Shown in pieces: positions 53,229 to 62,367 of a DNA stretch of 64,000 nt (the first letter of the stretch is position 1; every line of letters starts with the position of its first letter). This DNA is from Microcystis aeruginosa NIES-4325. Lineage in GTDB: Bacteria; Cyanobacteriota; Cyanobacteriia; Cyanobacteriales; Microcystaceae. The DNA lies in assembly GCF_008974145.1 (NCBI RefSeq), contig NZ_BJKP01000013.1, positions 1 to 64,000 of the forward strand. The letters are read 5' to 3'. The position numbers were made by a program, and so were the translations under genes. Below the pieces are notes generated by a model, which was not told where the DNA came from, did not search any database, and was given only the letters and a program-made list of their open reading frames with translations.

Positions 53229-54842
53229 TTACAATTCTTCTCTCTTGCTATTTATCTCAGGGGAAAAAGCTAATATTTGTGCGGTTTTAAAAATAGCTAA
53301 AGCTAAAATACCAAACCAAAACACGAGGTAAATTCTTCCTAGACTTTTAAATACAGGAATATCCTTGGCTTGATGAAGCCAGTTAAAAGGTAGAAAAATT
53401 ATACGATTAAATTCTGCGTTCAGGTATTTCCTTTGCTCCGGAGTTGCTCTTTGGCAGGGAGGAAGAGATGAATTCAATAAGCATCCCAGATTAATCATCC
53501 TTTGTCCTAATCGGAAATCCAATCTAGTTCCTGGTACGCCTATATTTTTTTGAGATAGTTCCATGATCGGGTTCATAGTGACGGAGGCTAATTGAATGAC
53601 CATGGCAATAGCTATTATTGCCACCATTAAGTTCCTCCTTATCCCTCGATATGATAGTAAAGATTGCAGGAAAATGCCAATCAAGGGAATTAAAAGCAAT
53701 TGCACAGAGGTGACATGATATCTTGCTCCCCAAGCTAAATCTCCGCCCCAAAACGAGACTCGAGAATAGGCTAATAAATGTAGACAAAGATTGAGAATAT
53801 TGACTAGGATATAGATACGAATGTATATGTTTATTTTTCTCCAAAGAATAGCAACTATAACTAAACAAGGTAATAGCAAAGGATCATAAATAAAAATGCT
53901 TTTAGCTGGATCGAAAAGAGCACCGATGAATCCAACATGATGAGCGTCAATAAAGGGAAAGTTTGGCTCTAGGTTAGGCATTCCATTCCACAATGGATCG
54001 GTAGTTAATTGTATCTGTGCCATTTTTGCACCAGACATAAAGAAGCTGCCGTAGCGCCAGTAATCAAAGAGTCTCCCTATTAAAGTAAAGGGAATAAAAC
54101 CAAGAATCCAGATTCCAATTGCTTTGATTAATTCTGGTACACTTTGCTTAAGTCTTTCTCGATATTGATAGATTAGACAACTCAAGAAGAACAGGAAAAC
54201 CGATAGAGCGTGTATTAGACTTGTTATTCTCATTAACATAGCTCCACCTAAAGCCAATCCGCTCATAAAAGCTAGGCTTGGATTTTTGGAGAAGGAATAG
54301 GCTAAAGCAGCAACGTAACCTATCATGACAAATAAAAGGATTTGATTGTTCTGTTGATGTATTTGGGCATAGTGTAAGAAGGTTGTACCCAAAAAAAAGA
54401 TAACAGAACCTAATTGGGCAATTCTCTCATTGAAACCAAATTCTTTGAGCAACCAGAAACAAGTAACAACGGCAGCAATGTTTAAAGGGATAAAAATAAG
54501 GAAACTTACCGCTAACTGTCGCCAACTTTTTTCTGGAATAGCGGGAAACAAGTAATGAAGCCAAGTCCCTAATAAATCTCCAGGTAACATCAATAAAGAC
54601 TGACCTTGTTCATAGGCAATATAACGCTTTCCATCAACTCCTAGAACTCCAAAACGAATATCTCCACGCATTTTAGGTTTGGTTTCGGAAGTAACCTGAA
54701 CTTCTGAATCTTTTGTCCACCAAGCATGGGACATTTGTAATCGCAAACTTGTATCTATAATACCCGTACCTCCAGTGTTGATAACAAGAAACCATAGCAA
54801 AGCGATTAAAGCCAATTCTGATTTATATTTATTCTTTTTCAT
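53229..54842 (-). CDS. membrane glycosyltransferase-like protein (GT-C type)
   Basis: 537 residues, about 11 membrane helices. The first loop after helix 1 holds GIIDTSLRLQMSHAWWTKDS and the acid-rich region that GT-C enzymes use to bind lipid-linked sugars; the helices FIPLNIAAVVTCFWLL and NQILLFVMIGYVAALAYSFS follow. No soluble C-terminal domain is evident. It would transfer a sugar from an isoprenoid carrier to a protein or polysaccharide in the periplasm, by analogy to PMT/ArnT-like enzymes; the substrate is unknown. It converges on the EF-G paralogue and is followed upstream by IS30 remnant DNA. Confidence 0.75.
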   Translation of the reverse strand: MKKNKYKSELALIALLWFLVINTGGTGIIDTSLRLQMSHAWWTKDSEVQVTSETKPKMRGDIRFGVLGVDGKRYIAYEQGQSLLMLPGDLLGTWLHYLFPAIPEKSWRQLAVSFLIFIPLNIAAVVTCFWLLKEFGFNERIAQLGSVIFFLGTTFLHYAQIHQQNNQILLFVMIGYVAALAYSFSKNPSLAFMSGLALGGAMLMRITSLIHALSVFLFFLSCLIYQYRERLKQSVPELIKAIGIWILGFIPFTLIGRLFDYWRYGSFFMSGAKMAQIQLTTDPLWNGMPNLEPNFPFIDAHHVGFIGALFDPAKSIFIYDPLLLPCLVIVAILWRKINIYIRIYILVNILNLCLHLLAYSRVSFWGGDLAWGARYHVTSVQLLLIPLIGIFLQSLLSYRGIRRNLMVAIIAIAMVIQLASVTMNPIMELSQKNIGVPGTRLDFRLGQRMINLGCLLNSSLPPCQRATPEQRKYLNAEFNRIIFLPFNWLHQAKDIPVFKSLGRIYLVFWFGILALAIFKTAQILAFSPEINSKREEL

Positions 54843-54997
54843 GATTGCTCAATAAGTTAAAATTGGGCTAATTCAAGTCTGAATTGCATCACTGTCTGAT
54901 CTAGGTTTATAGAATACCTCATTCTGGGTACGATAGTCAAGACATTTTCGAGGACGATTGTTAATCAAGTTTACGTCTCTTTCTACCTCCTCTGGTT

Positions 54998-55128
54998 GGC
55001 TCTTCTGGTTTCTGTGTGGAGGGAAGAAGAATAGGGATAATTTTCCAGAAATATAGTCTTCAAAGCCTTGCCTAGCAAGAGTTCTAAGAATAATAATCAG
55101 GGCTTATCACACAAAGTCGAGAAGAGCC
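54998..55128. mobile_element. 131-bp MITE-like element with 7-bp target duplication
   Basis: Ends GGCTCTTCTGGTTTCTGTGT and, reversed, GGCTCTTCTCGACTTTGTGT. TCTGGTT is duplicated exactly at 54991-54997 and 55129-55135. Removing element plus one duplication restores the IS30 frame, proving the insertion. Same family as 39282-39414. Confidence 0.88.
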
Positions 55129-55180
55129 TCTGGTTTAACGATTTTAAAATTCTTCACCTTAGGGGACGAATTGTCTTAAT

Positions 55181-55368
55181 GGGTGCATCTCATTTTTGTA
55201 AATCTACTCAGTCGCTATTTTTAAAGGTAAACTCTCTGCTAAAATTGGCTGTTATTTCCGATTTTTTCCCTCAATCCATGCTTTAGGGAAGGATAATACT
55301 TATGTATTATCTTAAGAATGACTGATAATTGCCGATTGTCGGTATTTCTGCAAATGTGAGATGCACCC
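55181..55368. mobile_element. 188-bp MITE-like element with 8-bp target duplication
   Basis: Ends GGGTGCATCTCATTTTTGTA and, reversed, GGGTGCATCTCACATTTGCA share a perfect first 12 bases. GTCTTAAT is duplicated exactly at 55173-55180 and 55369-55376. A family different from the GGCTCTT elements. It also sits inside the IS30 remnant. No coding capacity recognised. Confidence 0.85.
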
Positions 55369-55637
55369 GTCTTAATAGTCCATTAGTATGCTCTTTTAAT
55401 CGCTTACTTTTCGTTTCGATCCGCCTCGACTCTTTGTTAAGATGTTGGTAGCTTATTATGGCGGATTCAGACTCAGTCTGTATAGAGAAGCCGCCGTAGT
55501 GTCTCTGATTTCTTGTTGTTAAAGATCGGACAATACCTGATGAGCCTTTCCTAGTCAAGCCTGTAGGCTGACGCGTTTCATTTTTGAATTGACACTATAC
55601 TACCCCAAATTAGTCTCGGAATTCTCAACTTAACCTC

Positions 55638-56864
55638 ATGAATTTATCTAACCTGATCTTAGTCGCCCTCGCTGCGGGAATTGTTTTCGGTGCGCTGCTG
55701 AATGGCTTTTTTCCTACGCTAATCCTGCCTTTAGATGACTATATTCTCGCGCCAGTGGGACAGGTTTTTCTGCGCTTAATTCAATTTGTGGTGGTGCCGA
55801 TCGTTTTTTCTTCCCTTATTTTAGGATTAACCCGGGTACAGAATGCGGCGCGGATCGGTAGATATTTACTCAGATTGATGACTGGCTATCTGCTAACCAG
55901 TACACTTGCTCTGTTAATTGGCATGGCGACGGCGTTGCTATTAAAACCGGGAATAGGTTTAGAGGGATTTGCCACTAATGCCGCCATTACCACCAATACA
56001 CCCGTATCCTTGAGAGATTGGCTGATTAGCTTAATCCCGGTTAATCCCCTAGAAGCTCTTACTGGGGGCAATCTTTTACAGGTAATCGTGACGGGAGTTT
56101 TATTTAGTATCGGCATCGGACTGGCCAAAGAGGGGGCAAAACCTTTTATTCTCTTGATAGACAGTCTTTATCTAATCAGCGAGAGAATCCTATCGGTGAT
56201 TCTTTATCTAGCACCTGTGGGGGTATTTGCCCTGATTGCTTCGGTTATCGCCACCCAGGGATTAGAATTAGTGGCGAGACTTTTTTTCTATGTTTTTGGT
56301 CTGTTTTTGGCTAGTGCCTTGATGATTGGGGTGTATGTTTTGCTCCTTTTTGCCCTCAAAGGAGAACCTCGACGCTTTTTTGCTTCTTTATCGGAATCTT
56401 TATCCTTAGCTTTCGGTACTGCTAGTTCTAACGCCGCTTTACCAGTAGTTTTGCGGGAAATTCAAGAATATGGTTTACCCGAAGATATCGCCAGTTTCGC
56501 TATTCCCTTGGGAACGGTACTAAAACGCGATGGTTCGGCAATTTTACAGGGATTTAATGCTCTTTTTATCGCTCAGGTGTACGGAGTTCCTTTAAGTCCC
56601 TCTTTGTTATTAGCGATCGCACTGAGTGGTTTATTGGTTTCTTTTAGTACCCCTGGAGTCCCCGGCAGCGCATTAATTACCATGACTACCGTATTATCGG
56701 CGGCGGGTTTACCATTAGAGGGAGTGGCTTTAGTAGCGGGGGTCGATCGCTTGACCGATGGCTTTAAAACCGTATTAAATGTGATCGGTAATACAGTTAA
56801 TGCCATTCTGCTCAATTACTGGGAATCAGGAGAAAAGGAAAAATCCCTAGAATTAAAAAACTAG
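55638..56864 (+). CDS. dicarboxylate/amino acid:cation symporter (DAACS)
   Basis: 408 residues, eight or so helices and two re-entrant loops in the GltP/EAAT fold. The motif FGTASSNAALPVVLREIQEY (serine-rich hairpin 1), PLGTVLKRDGSAI (helix 7 substrate and cation motif) and FSTPGVPGSALITMTTVLSA (hairpin 2) are present, then GVDRLTDGFKTVLNVIGN as helix 8. It would import glutamate, aspartate or C4-dicarboxylates with Na+ or H+. The usual N in the N-x-D-G motif is R here (RDG), which may shift substrate or ion use. Monocistronic on the plus strand. Confidence 0.92.
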   Translation: MNLSNLILVALAAGIVFGALLNGFFPTLILPLDDYILAPVGQVFLRLIQFVVVPIVFSSLILGLTRVQNAARIGRYLLRLMTGYLLTSTLALLIGMATALLLKPGIGLEGFATNAAITTNTPVSLRDWLISLIPVNPLEALTGGNLLQVIVTGVLFSIGIGLAKEGAKPFILLIDSLYLISERILSVILYLAPVGVFALIASVIATQGLELVARLFFYVFGLFLASALMIGVYVLLLFALKGEPRRFFASLSESLSLAFGTASSNAALPVVLREIQEYGLPEDIASFAIPLGTVLKRDGSAILQGFNALFIAQVYGVPLSPSLLLAIALSGLLVSFSTPGVPGSALITMTTVLSAAGLPLEGVALVAGVDRLTDGFKTVLNVIGNTVNAILLNYWESGEKEKSLELKN

Positions 56865-56980
56865 CCTCACCTAGCCGCGGCTGAACCCTCGTAGAAGTTA
56901 GACAAAGGGCAAACTTTGATAGGGAATAACTGAATAGGCCGCCAGCTTGTTAGAGTATTGGGAGTAATTTTGAGCGAGCG

Positions 56981-58369
56981 ATGATACTACAGCCTTTCCT
57001 TTCTTCCGATTGGAGTCCTAATCTTTCCCTGTTAGCCTCGGCAGCTACGGCCGAAACTGCTGATAGTGCCTTAGTTTTAGCCTGCGTGTTGCTGAGTTTG
57101 ACCGTTATTTATTTCGCCTGTAAACTGGGGGGGGAAATATGCGTCCGATTCAACTTGCCCCCCGTGTTAGGAGAATTAGTCGGTGGCGTGATTATCGGGG
57201 TTTCTGCCCTAAAATTACTGGTTTTTCCAGAAGGAGGGGCGGGATTCGAGGATTCTCTGCTAATTCACTTCCTAGAATCCACTTCACCCCTCACCCCCGA
57301 GCAATCTCCCGCCGTTTTTAGTGCTGCCAGTGAGGTAATTTCCGTCCTCTCGGAATTGGGGGTAATTATTCTGCTGTTCGAGATCGGTTTAGAATCGGAC
57401 TTGCAGGAATTAATTCGCGTCGGTCCACAGGCAGCTGCTGTCGCAGTGGTGGGGGTTGCGGTTCCCTTTTTGGTGGGTACTTTGGGTTTAATCTATATCT
57501 TTCATCTGGCCACCATTGCCGCTATTTTTGCTGGGGCAGCTTTAACAGCTACCAGTATCGGCATTACCGCCAAGGTTTTAGCAGAAATAGGGAAGTTATC
57601 GGCGAAAGAAGGTCAAATTATCATCGGTGCAGCAGTTCTCGATGATATTCTCGGTATTATCGTCCTCGCTGTCGTTGCTTCTTTGGTGAAGACCGGAGAA
57701 GTGCAAATTAGCAAAGTAATTTATCTAGTTATTAGTTCTAGCGCTTTTGTGGTCGGGGCGATCCTGATCGGTCGTTTTTTAAACCCCTTTTACGTTCAAT
57801 TAGTTAATAGCATGAAAACTAGGGGACAATTGCTCTTAGTTTCCCTGATTTTCGCTTTTATTCTTGCCTATATTGCCCAAGTTATCCAATTAGAAGCGAT
57901 TCTCGGTTCCTTTGCTGCGGGTCTGGTCCTAGCGGAAACGGAAAAGCGCTCGGAATTGGCAGAACAAGTGTTCCCGATCGCCGATTTATTTGTACCGATA
58001 TTTTTCGTCTGTGTGGGGGCAAAAACCGATTTAAGTGTCCTTAATCCCGCTATTCCCAGCAATCGAGAAGGATTAGTCTTGGCCGCTTTCCTAATTGTCG
58101 TCGCTATTTTGGGTAAAGTGGTGACGGGGTTGGCCGTTTTCAGCCAGGAAAAACTCAATCGCTTGGCGATCGGAGTTGGTATGATTCCCCGGGGTGAAGT
58201 GGGTTTAGTCTTTGCTGGAGTCGGGGCTGCCAGTGGTGCTTTATCCGCCGCTACCGATGCGGCGATTATTATGATGGTGATCTTGACTACCTTTATCGCT
58301 CCGCCCCTGTTAAGGTTAGTATTTAAAGAACCTACCGCCAGCCCTCAATCAGTGAGCAGTGAGCAGTGA
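56981..58369 (+). CDS. CPA2-type cation:proton antiporter
   Basis: 462 residues, about 12 helices. The Na+/H+ exchanger fold is marked by LPPVLGELVGGVIIG at about residue 60, LFEIGLESDLQELIRVG, the unwound-helix region TATSIGITAKVLAEIGKLSA, the ion-binding DD pair in AAVLDDILGIIVLAVV, and GMIPRGEVGLVFAGVG. No TrkA-N or TrkA-C domain follows, so it is a short NapA-like type. It exchanges Na+ or K+ for H+ across the plasma or thylakoid membrane. A cluster of TCAGTGAGCAG repeats begins at its stop. Confidence 0.92.
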   Translation: MILQPFLSSDWSPNLSLLASAATAETADSALVLACVLLSLTVIYFACKLGGEICVRFNLPPVLGELVGGVIIGVSALKLLVFPEGGAGFEDSLLIHFLESTSPLTPEQSPAVFSAASEVISVLSELGVIILLFEIGLESDLQELIRVGPQAAAVAVVGVAVPFLVGTLGLIYIFHLATIAAIFAGAALTATSIGITAKVLAEIGKLSAKEGQIIIGAAVLDDILGIIVLAVVASLVKTGEVQISKVIYLVISSSAFVVGAILIGRFLNPFYVQLVNSMKTRGQLLLVSLIFAFILAYIAQVIQLEAILGSFAAGLVLAETEKRSELAEQVFPIADLFVPIFFVCVGAKTDLSVLNPAIPSNREGLVLAAFLIVVAILGKVVTGLAVFSQEKLNRLAIGVGMIPRGEVGLVFAGVGAASGALSAATDAAIIMMVILTTFIAPPLLRLVFKEPTASPQSVSSEQ

Positions 58370-58628
58370 GTTAGGAGTTAGAGGATAGGGAGATGGGGAG
58401 ATAGGGGAATTTCAACTAAAACCCCAACACCCAACACCCAAAACCTCAACACCCAATCCCTGATCACTGATCAGAAACATAGCAGACCATGGCAACGTCC
58501 CATAAGCTTGTTTTTATTGATAGTCATTCTCAAAGCATTAACGGAGCTATGGATGGCCAAAAATCGACAAAATCGTCCATTTTTACCGAAAAAAGGTAAC
58601 TGATAACTGAGGAACGGGAGCATCGATC
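58350..58628. repeat. intergenic repeats before the amidase gene
   Basis: CAGTGAGCAGTGAGCAGTGA at 58353, the dispersed-repeat copy (GGGGAATTTCAACTAAAACC... CCAACACCC) at about 58400-58470 and TGATCACTGATCAG at 58461. The remaining part has no supported gene. Confidence 0.6.
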
Positions 58629-60551
58629 ATGAGATTTCATTGGTTATTCCTAAGCGCATTAACTTGGTTGCTGGTGGCGGCCCCTGCTTGGGCGGGCAAG
58701 CTCGTCTTTTGGCGATTCGACACCAATGAGAATCGTCTGGTGTTCACCACCGACAATCGAGTGCAACCGCGAGCGCAAATGATCACTAACCCCACCAGGA
58801 TCGTGATCGATCTGCCCGGGATCAAGTTAGGGCAACCCAATATTAACCGGCCCATTGGCAATATCGTCAGAAGTGTCCGTATCGGTCAATTTGATGCGGA
58901 AACTACCCGTTTAGTGATTGAATTAGCCCCCGGCTACACCGTTGATCCTCAACAGGTAAAAATTCGCGGAATTTCGCCCACCCAATGGACAGTGGAACTG
59001 CCAGAACCCCAACCGATTAGGGAGGAAACGCAACCCCCCGTCACCCCTGAACCCAATTCCACCCCGAACCAAGGTTCCACTCGTCCCACTCCCCCACCTC
59101 CAGTTAGCCAGACGGACAACAACGATGATTTTCAGGTGACTCGCAATGGTCTTTTTATCCGTTTAGAGCAGAATGGTGATGAGCGATCGATCCGCAGTCA
59201 ACGCAGCCGGGACGGCAAAAAAATCGAATTTGAATTACCCGGTGCCACTTTACCCAGCAGTCTCACCGGCCAAACTATCCCCGTCAATCGTTATGGGGTC
59301 GGTGATATTCAATTCAGTCAGACTGCCAATCAACGGGCCAAGATTTCCCTAAGTGTTAATAAAGATAGTCCCGATTGGCAAGCTCTCTATAGTCGTTTTG
59401 GGGGCTTGGTTTTACTGCCTAGGGGTGGTCTGAGTTCCGTGGATAATATCTCCTCACCTCCCCCAACTAGCGCCACTAATCCCAATCCCCGTCCCAATAA
59501 TCCCCCCCCGAAAACTCCTAATAATCCCCCCCCGAAAACTCCTAATAATCCCCCTTCTAGCAATCGTTTGGCCACGATCTCCTCGATCGATCTGACGGGT
59601 AATAACGATCGCCTGTTAATTCGCGCGGATTCACCCCTGAAAGCTAACGGCAGTGTTAACCGGGATGGTGTCTATGAACTACGCATCGACAATGCTAAGT
59701 TAGCCGAGTCTTTTCGCGGTCCGCGCTTCGGTCGCTATAGTCCTATCTATCAATTGCGGGTACGTCAGGAAAGTGCCAATAAGGTGCTGATTTTGGTACA
59801 GACCGCAGCAGGGTTTCAATTAGGTCAACTCAATCAGTCGGACAGTCAAACCCTAGCCCTAGAATTGCTTTCCTCCCGCAATTCTAGCCCCGTTTCCCAA
59901 GTTCCTGACTCCACCACTATCCCTGTCCCTTTACCCCCCAATACGGGGCAATTTAACCCACCTCCGCGCCCCTCTAACCCCACCCCTAATACTCCTCGAC
60001 AAGGCAATGGCCGCTTTCTCGTGGTTATAGATCCAGGCCACGGTGGTAAGGATCCGGGTGCGATCGGAATTGGTGGCCTTCAGGAAAAAAACGTGATTCT
60101 GCCCATTTCCCTAGAAGTTACCCGCATCCTGCAACAACAGGGCATCGATGTGCGTCTAACTAGGGATAGCGACTTTTTTGTCACCCTGCAAGGTCGCACG
60201 GATCTGGCTAACCGGATCGATGCGGATCTATTTGTCAGTATCCACGCTAACTCTATGGGGAAAGCACGACCAGATGTCAACGGATTGGAAGTTTATTACT
60301 TCGGCGATAGCCGCTTATCGGACACCATCCATCGCAATATTGTCCGTAGTGTCGATATGCGCGATCGGGGGGTGCGTCGAGCCCGTTTTTATGTGCTGAG
60401 AACCTCGAAAATGCCCTCTACCCTCGTGGAAGTGGGTTACGTCACCGGTGCTCAGGATGCTCCTAAATTAGCCAATGCCAACTTTCAACGACAAATGGCT
60501 GCGGCGATCGCAAGGGGGATTATTGAATATATTCAACGAAATCTCCGTTAA
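58629..60551 (+). CDS. AMIN-domain N-acetylmuramoyl-L-alanine amidase
   Basis: 640 residues. Signal peptide at 1-22 (LFLSALTWLLVAAPAWA), an AMIN domain at about 25-120 (LVFTTDNRVQPRAQMITNPT, RIVIDLPG), a second AMIN-like pair around 170-270 and 315-415 (SSIDLTGNNDRLLIRADSPL), Pro-rich linkers between them, and an Amidase_3 domain at about 460-640 with VVIDPGHGGKDPGAIG (first zinc His), GLQEKNVILP (Glu), VSIHANS (second His) and LVEVGYV (catalytic Glu). It cleaves the amide bond between MurNAc and the stem peptide and acts in cell separation. A 24-bp unit encoding PPPKTPNN is tandemly repeated at about 59500-59550. Murein-related anmK, the VanY-type gene and murI are also in this window. Confidence 0.95.
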   Translation: MRFHWLFLSALTWLLVAAPAWAGKLVFWRFDTNENRLVFTTDNRVQPRAQMITNPTRIVIDLPGIKLGQPNINRPIGNIVRSVRIGQFDAETTRLVIELAPGYTVDPQQVKIRGISPTQWTVELPEPQPIREETQPPVTPEPNSTPNQGSTRPTPPPPVSQTDNNDDFQVTRNGLFIRLEQNGDERSIRSQRSRDGKKIEFELPGATLPSSLTGQTIPVNRYGVGDIQFSQTANQRAKISLSVNKDSPDWQALYSRFGGLVLLPRGGLSSVDNISSPPPTSATNPNPRPNNPPPKTPNNPPPKTPNNPPSSNRLATISSIDLTGNNDRLLIRADSPLKANGSVNRDGVYELRIDNAKLAESFRGPRFGRYSPIYQLRVRQESANKVLILVQTAAGFQLGQLNQSDSQTLALELLSSRNSSPVSQVPDSTTIPVPLPPNTGQFNPPPRPSNPTPNTPRQGNGRFLVVIDPGHGGKDPGAIGIGGLQEKNVILPISLEVTRILQQQGIDVRLTRDSDFFVTLQGRTDLANRIDADLFVSIHANSMGKARPDVNGLEVYYFGDSRLSDTIHRNIVRSVDMRDRGVRRARFYVLRTSKMPSTLVEVGYVTGAQDAPKLANANFQRQMAAAIARGIIEYIQRNLR

Positions 60552-60648
60552 TGATTAAATCATTGGAGTATTCGTTTACCAATCAAAAAATCCGTGTTTT
60601 AATATCATCAAATAAAGCTACTTTAGATCAACGTTTTCCTCGATATCT

Positions 60649-61461
60649 ATGAGAGAATCACAATTTAGTCCGATTGGTGTGTTTGATAGTGGTGTGGGTG
60701 GACTGACCGTTTTAAGGGAGTTGTATCGACAACTGCCCCAAGAATCGATTCTCTATTTCGCTGATACCGCTAGACTTCCCTACGGAACCCGTTCTAAAGG
60801 GGAAATTATCGAATTTGTCCAGGAAATTCTCACTTGGATGAGCGAGCGCCAGGTGAAAATGGTGATTATGGCCTGTAATACCAGTTCCGCCTTGGCTTTA
60901 GAAGAAGTACGGGCCGAATTTAAAGATTTACCGATTTTGGGGGTAATTTTACCCGGTGCCAAAACTGCCGTTAAACAAGGAAAGCGCATTGGGGTGATTT
61001 CTACCCCGGCTACGGCTAAAAGTAATGCCTATAAACAAGCCATTCAAGAAATCGATCCTACTGCCCAAGTTTGGCAAATTCCCTGTCCTGAATTTGTCCC
61101 TTTGATCGAGGCTAACCGCATTTTTGACCCCTACACCACCCAAGTAGCTAGAGAATATCTTCAGCCTTTACTGGCAGAAAATATTGATACTCTGGTCTAT
61201 GGTTGTACCCATTATCGCCATCTTTCCCCGGTTTTACGTCGTCTTTTACCTAGTTCCGTGCGCTTGGTAGATCCCGCTGCTGCCGTTGTCCGATCGGCGG
61301 AAAAAGAGCTAGAATTATTAGGGCTAAAAAATCCCGAAACACCCCTACCTACTAGCTTTGCAGTTAGCGGTAATCCTGACACTTTTGCTCGTTTATCTCG
61401 TCAATGGCTCGGTTTTTCTCCTCAGGTAGAAAAGGTTTATTTGCCTGTCCCCGTTTTATAG
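60649..61461 (+). CDS. murI: glutamate racemase
   Basis: 270 residues. IGVFDSGVGGLTVLRELYRQ, YFADTARLPYG, MACNTSSALAL with the first catalytic cysteine C76, and LVYGCTHYRHL with the second C186 are all present, as is the DPA near residue 220. It makes D-glutamate for peptidoglycan precursors. It follows the amidase gene by 97 bases on the same strand, plausibly as part of one wall-related transcription unit. Length and motifs are standard. Confidence 0.97.
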   Translation: MRESQFSPIGVFDSGVGGLTVLRELYRQLPQESILYFADTARLPYGTRSKGEIIEFVQEILTWMSERQVKMVIMACNTSSALALEEVRAEFKDLPILGVILPGAKTAVKQGKRIGVISTPATAKSNAYKQAIQEIDPTAQVWQIPCPEFVPLIEANRIFDPYTTQVAREYLQPLLAENIDTLVYGCTHYRHLSPVLRRLLPSSVRLVDPAAAVVRSAEKELELLGLKNPETPLPTSFAVSGNPDTFARLSRQWLGFSPQVEKVYLPVPVL

Positions 61462-61640
61462 CCGTTAGCCCTTTCAGTGAGCAGTAATCAGTGAGCAGTA
61501 ATCAGTGGAAACTGCTATTGACAGCCTTTCTCGTCAAGGTGAAGCACCGACACTAATACTTCACAGAAACGCTGTAATACTGCTCACTTAAAACTCAAAT
61601 CCGATCAACTGATAACTGATGACTGATCACTGATTAGGAG
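61462..61640. repeat. short tandem repeats after murI
   Basis: CAGTGAGCAGTAATCAGTGA at 61475 and ACTGATAACTGATGACTGAT at 61609, the 7-base family again, one cluster on each side of a non-repetitive 90-base stretch. Confidence 0.65.
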
Positions 61641-61726
61641 TTGATTTTAGCTTTTTTTGCGATCGCTAGTAAGAGATAGATCACCAGTAGATACACCATT
61701 GGTAACACTAAGGTCATGGTAGGCAT
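61634..61726 (-). CDS. possible 30-aa hydrophobic peptide
   Basis: MPTMTLVLPMVYLLVIYLLL followed by AIAKKAKINS: one membrane helix with a basic C-terminus, the size and style of small photosynthetic or respiratory subunits. I do not recognise it as PetM, PetN, PsbX, PsaI or the like. No ribosome site is visible. Its 3' end runs into the repeat cluster. Low support. Confidence 0.3.
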   Translation of the reverse strand: MPTMTLVLPMVYLLVIYLLLAIAKKAKINS

Positions 61727-62367
61727 TGTTTAATTAGGGAGGAGAGAAGATAGTTAAAATTAGGTGGGCTCGACCTTTCCCCATTGATCATTGAATGACT
61801 AGCGACGAGAAAACTAGCTAAATCTGCAAACAGATCGAGCTTATCCGTCAGTCACTCTGCCAAAGGACTGCGATCGAGTTGGACAGGTAATCGTCTTCAA
61901 CTCCATTGCTCCCACTAGAAACTGACGAGAAAAAATTCCTCATCTTAACAATTCCTAGGCGAGAACTGGGGGTTAATTTCTGGCAACTGCCACTATCAAC
62001 TTAACATAAGTTGTCAAGGACTGGGAAAAAATTTTTTTAGGCTCGATCGAAAGGAGAATAATCGAGATTTTGCGAAGAAGATTGTCGTCGTAATCAACCA
62101 TGACTTGAGAATAATTTGACCAGCAAAGCTAGGATATTTGTCAGAATCTCAAGCATAAAAAGGCAATTTTTTAATTTATTTGAGTTAAATATTAGATAGG
62201 ACTAAATCTGTTGTCAATAGCGTGATTAACTCCCGATCAAACTTTAAAAAACCACTCCCTGCTCCCCTCTCCCCTATCTCTTTTAAACAGGATTTAGTAT
62301 ATTGGGTAACAGCAGTAAGCTAACACATAAGATTAGCTTACTGCTACCCAGTGCCTTCGGCATCGCA
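61727..62367. other. 640-base gene-free stretch
   Basis: No supported gene on either strand. A hairpin at 62311-62345 serves the methylase gene on its right. The rest is AT-rich without obvious repeats. Confidence 0.5.
62311..62345 (-). terminator. hairpin after the adenine methylase gene
   Basis: AGCAGTAAGCTAA and TTAGCTTACTGCT are exact 13-bp complements with a 9-base loop; outside, GGGTA and ACCC extend the stem with a bulge. It lies 23 bases after the methylase stop (minus strand). Confidence 0.65.

Larger units (their letters stand above)
54873..55410 (-). pseudogene. IS30-family transposase remnant interrupted by two MITE-like elements
   Basis: Skipping the elements at 55181-55368 and 54998-55128 (with one copy of each target duplication), the minus strand reads KEHTNGLLRQFVP, stop, GEEF, a frameshift, then FKIVKPEEVERDVNLINNRP and RKCLDYRTQNEVFY with a stop at 54873. 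This matches the C-terminus of IS30 transposases (ENTNGLIRQYFPKGT... NNRPRKCLDYRTP). Two lesions plus two insertions make it long dead. Sequence further upstream to 55560 may hold more of it but is too decayed to align by eye. Confidence 0.75.
54843..55637. other. mobile-element graveyard without intact gene
   Basis: The whole stretch between the membrane glycosyltransferase and the symporter is explained by the IS30 remnant and the two nested MITE-like elements; 55410-55637 holds no recognisable gene. Confidence 0.6.

Noticed and set aside
53029..53331. 100-aa plus-strand frame after the EF-G paralogue
   Set aside because: It overlaps the 3' end of the membrane glycosyltransferase on the other strand and shows low-complexity, non-family residues.
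55307..55558. 83-aa minus-strand frame
   Set aside because: It crosses the end of a 188-bp MITE-like element and IS30 remnant sequence; a chance fusion of debris.
58489..58599. 36-aa frame just before the amidase gene
   Set aside because: No ribosome site, no recognisable family, and it sits in repeat-rich intergenic DNA; could be a leader peptide but unsupported.
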